Shown: positions 6,492-6,984 of the stretch, one piece after another
How positions within the stretch are numbered: the first letter of the stretch is position 1
How the letters are laid out: each line of letters begins with the position of its first letter
DNA from: Verrucomicrobia bacterium TMED44
Lineage (GTDB): Bacteria; Verrucomicrobiota; Verrucomicrobiia; Opitutales; Seribacteraceae
DNA length: 6,984 nt
Assembly (NCBI GenBank): GCA_002168015.1
Contig: NHCX01000121.1
Span: forward strand, 17,316 to 24,299
Direction of reading: 5' to 3'
Program-made: the position numbers and the translations under genes
The notes under the pieces: generated by a model
The model's input: the letters and a program-made list of their open reading frames with translations, nothing else
Told to the model about the DNA's origin: nothing
Database searches by the model: none

Positions 6492-6984
6492 TGTTTAAAA
6501 AAATTAAAACTATAACTTTATTTTCCATAAAAAAGGATTTTCAAGCAGGCTTAAACGTTGCTCTTCTAGCCATACCGCAAGGAATGGCTTACGCACTTAT
6601 TGCAGGCTTGCCCCTATATTATGGGCTGCTTGCATCTGGAATTGCAGCCTTACTAGGCGGAATATTTGGAGGAGGTCGATTTATTACGCTAGGTCCAACC
6701 AATGCAACTGCTGTATTACTCTTTGGTGTGTTTGCCCAGATGAATATGGTCGCCAACGATGGTACGATTTTGGAAAGTGCCCTCCTCATCCTTCCAAGTA
6801 TACTGCTATGTTCCGGTCTTTTCCTAGTTATAGCTGGTATCTTAAGAATCTCTTTTCTTGTAAAGTTCATTTCTAGAACAGTTGTTACCGCATATATTAC
6901 GGCAGCAGCTCTCCTTATTATCTGCAACCAAGTACGCTCCGTTTTAGGTTTGGAGTCGTCTCATCCTTTGGGCTCTAATTTTTT
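6491..6984 (+). CDS. SulP/SLC26-family anion (sulfate-type) permease, N-terminal part
   Basis: The frame is open for 164 codons from GTG 6491 to the right edge, so the C-terminus, including any STAS domain, is outside the window. Residues 17-49 carry the SulP signature: DFQAGLNVALLAIPQ then GMAYALIAGLPLYYGLLAS, covering TM1 and TM2. GPTNATAVLLFGVF (68-81) corresponds to TM3 near the anion-binding site. Hydrophobic helices follow at about 95-117 and 127-146, with TVVTAYITAAALLIICNQV (130-148) before VLGL. The family moves inorganic anions such as sulfate, bicarbonate or chloride across the inner membrane; the substrate cannot be told from this part. The start overlaps the stop of the upstream helical protein by one base. 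GC is far higher than in that gene (32 of 60 bases at 6601-6660), so the two have different compositional histories or constraints. Confidence 0.92.
   Translation, partial: MFKKIKTITLFSIKKDFQAGLNVALLAIPQGMAYALIAGLPLYYGLLASGIAALLGGIFGGGRFITLGPTNATAVLLFGVFAQMNMVANDGTILESALLILPSILLCSGLFLVIAGILRISFLVKFISRTVVTAYITAAALLIICNQVRSVLGLESSHPLGSNF

Noticed and set aside
6619..6927. Minus-strand frame of 102 residues
   Set aside because: It lies opposite the SulP coding sequence, whose family signature is unmistakable; long antisense frames are common opposite membrane-protein genes.
1..6984. Defence system, CRISPR array, insertion sequence, tRNA or rRNA
   Set aside because: No spaced direct repeats, transposase motifs, or tRNA- or rRNA-like sequence were seen on either strand.

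Overview
The window looks like chromosomal DNA of a member of the Planctomycetes-Verrucomicrobia-Chlamydiae group, most likely Verrucomicrobiota. Three features point there. Two secreted PQQ-like beta-propeller proteins begin their mature part with WxxxRG- or DWPRFGG-type motifs. An ECF sigma factor resembles the Rhodopirellula/Verrucomicrobium sigma family. It is paired with a one-TM anti-sigma protein that has the short acidic N-terminal domain common in that group. Shine-Dalgarno sites are mostly weak or absent. The phylum call is inference from family resemblance, not from a marker gene.

Layout: (1) 1-1847, minus strand: most of a large lipoprotein-like PQQ propeller protein with an Ig-like segment and the start of a further C-terminal domain, running off the left edge. 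(2) 1848-1903: a compact divergent control region with a perfect 9-bp-arm palindrome between two face-to-face promoter-like sequences. (3) 1904-2374, plus strand: a MarR-family regulator, probably the protein that binds this palindrome. (4) 2371-3597, minus strand: a second, shorter exported PQQ-like propeller, overlapping the marR stop tail to tail by four bases. (5) 3689-4678 and 4728-5264, minus strand: a membrane anti-sigma factor with a predicted extracytoplasmic beta-sandwich, preceded by its ECF sigma factor. Together with the shorter propeller gene they may form one transcription unit in the order sigma, anti-sigma, propeller. (6) 5265-5336: a second divergent control region with an ECF-like GGAAC-N16-GTTAAT element and overlapping dyads. 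(7) 5337-6491, plus strand: a very AT-rich, lysine-rich, mainly helical membrane-anchored protein of unknown function. (8) 6491-6984, plus strand: the N-terminal part of a SulP/SLC26 anion transporter whose GTG start shares one base with the previous stop codon.

How they may work together: the MarR protein probably controls the large propeller lipoprotein and itself. The sigma/anti-sigma pair looks like a self-regulated envelope-signal module whose sensor carries a carbohydrate-binding-like fold and may drive the downstream propeller gene. The helical protein and SulP transporter form a coupled pair of unknown joint role. There is no RNA gene, CRISPR array or recognisable insertion sequence, and no gene-free stretch longer than about 90 bp. 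No convincing rho-independent terminator was seen. The most novel-looking items are the anti-sigma ectodomain, the AT-rich partner of SulP, and the symmetric promoter/operator at 1874-1910.
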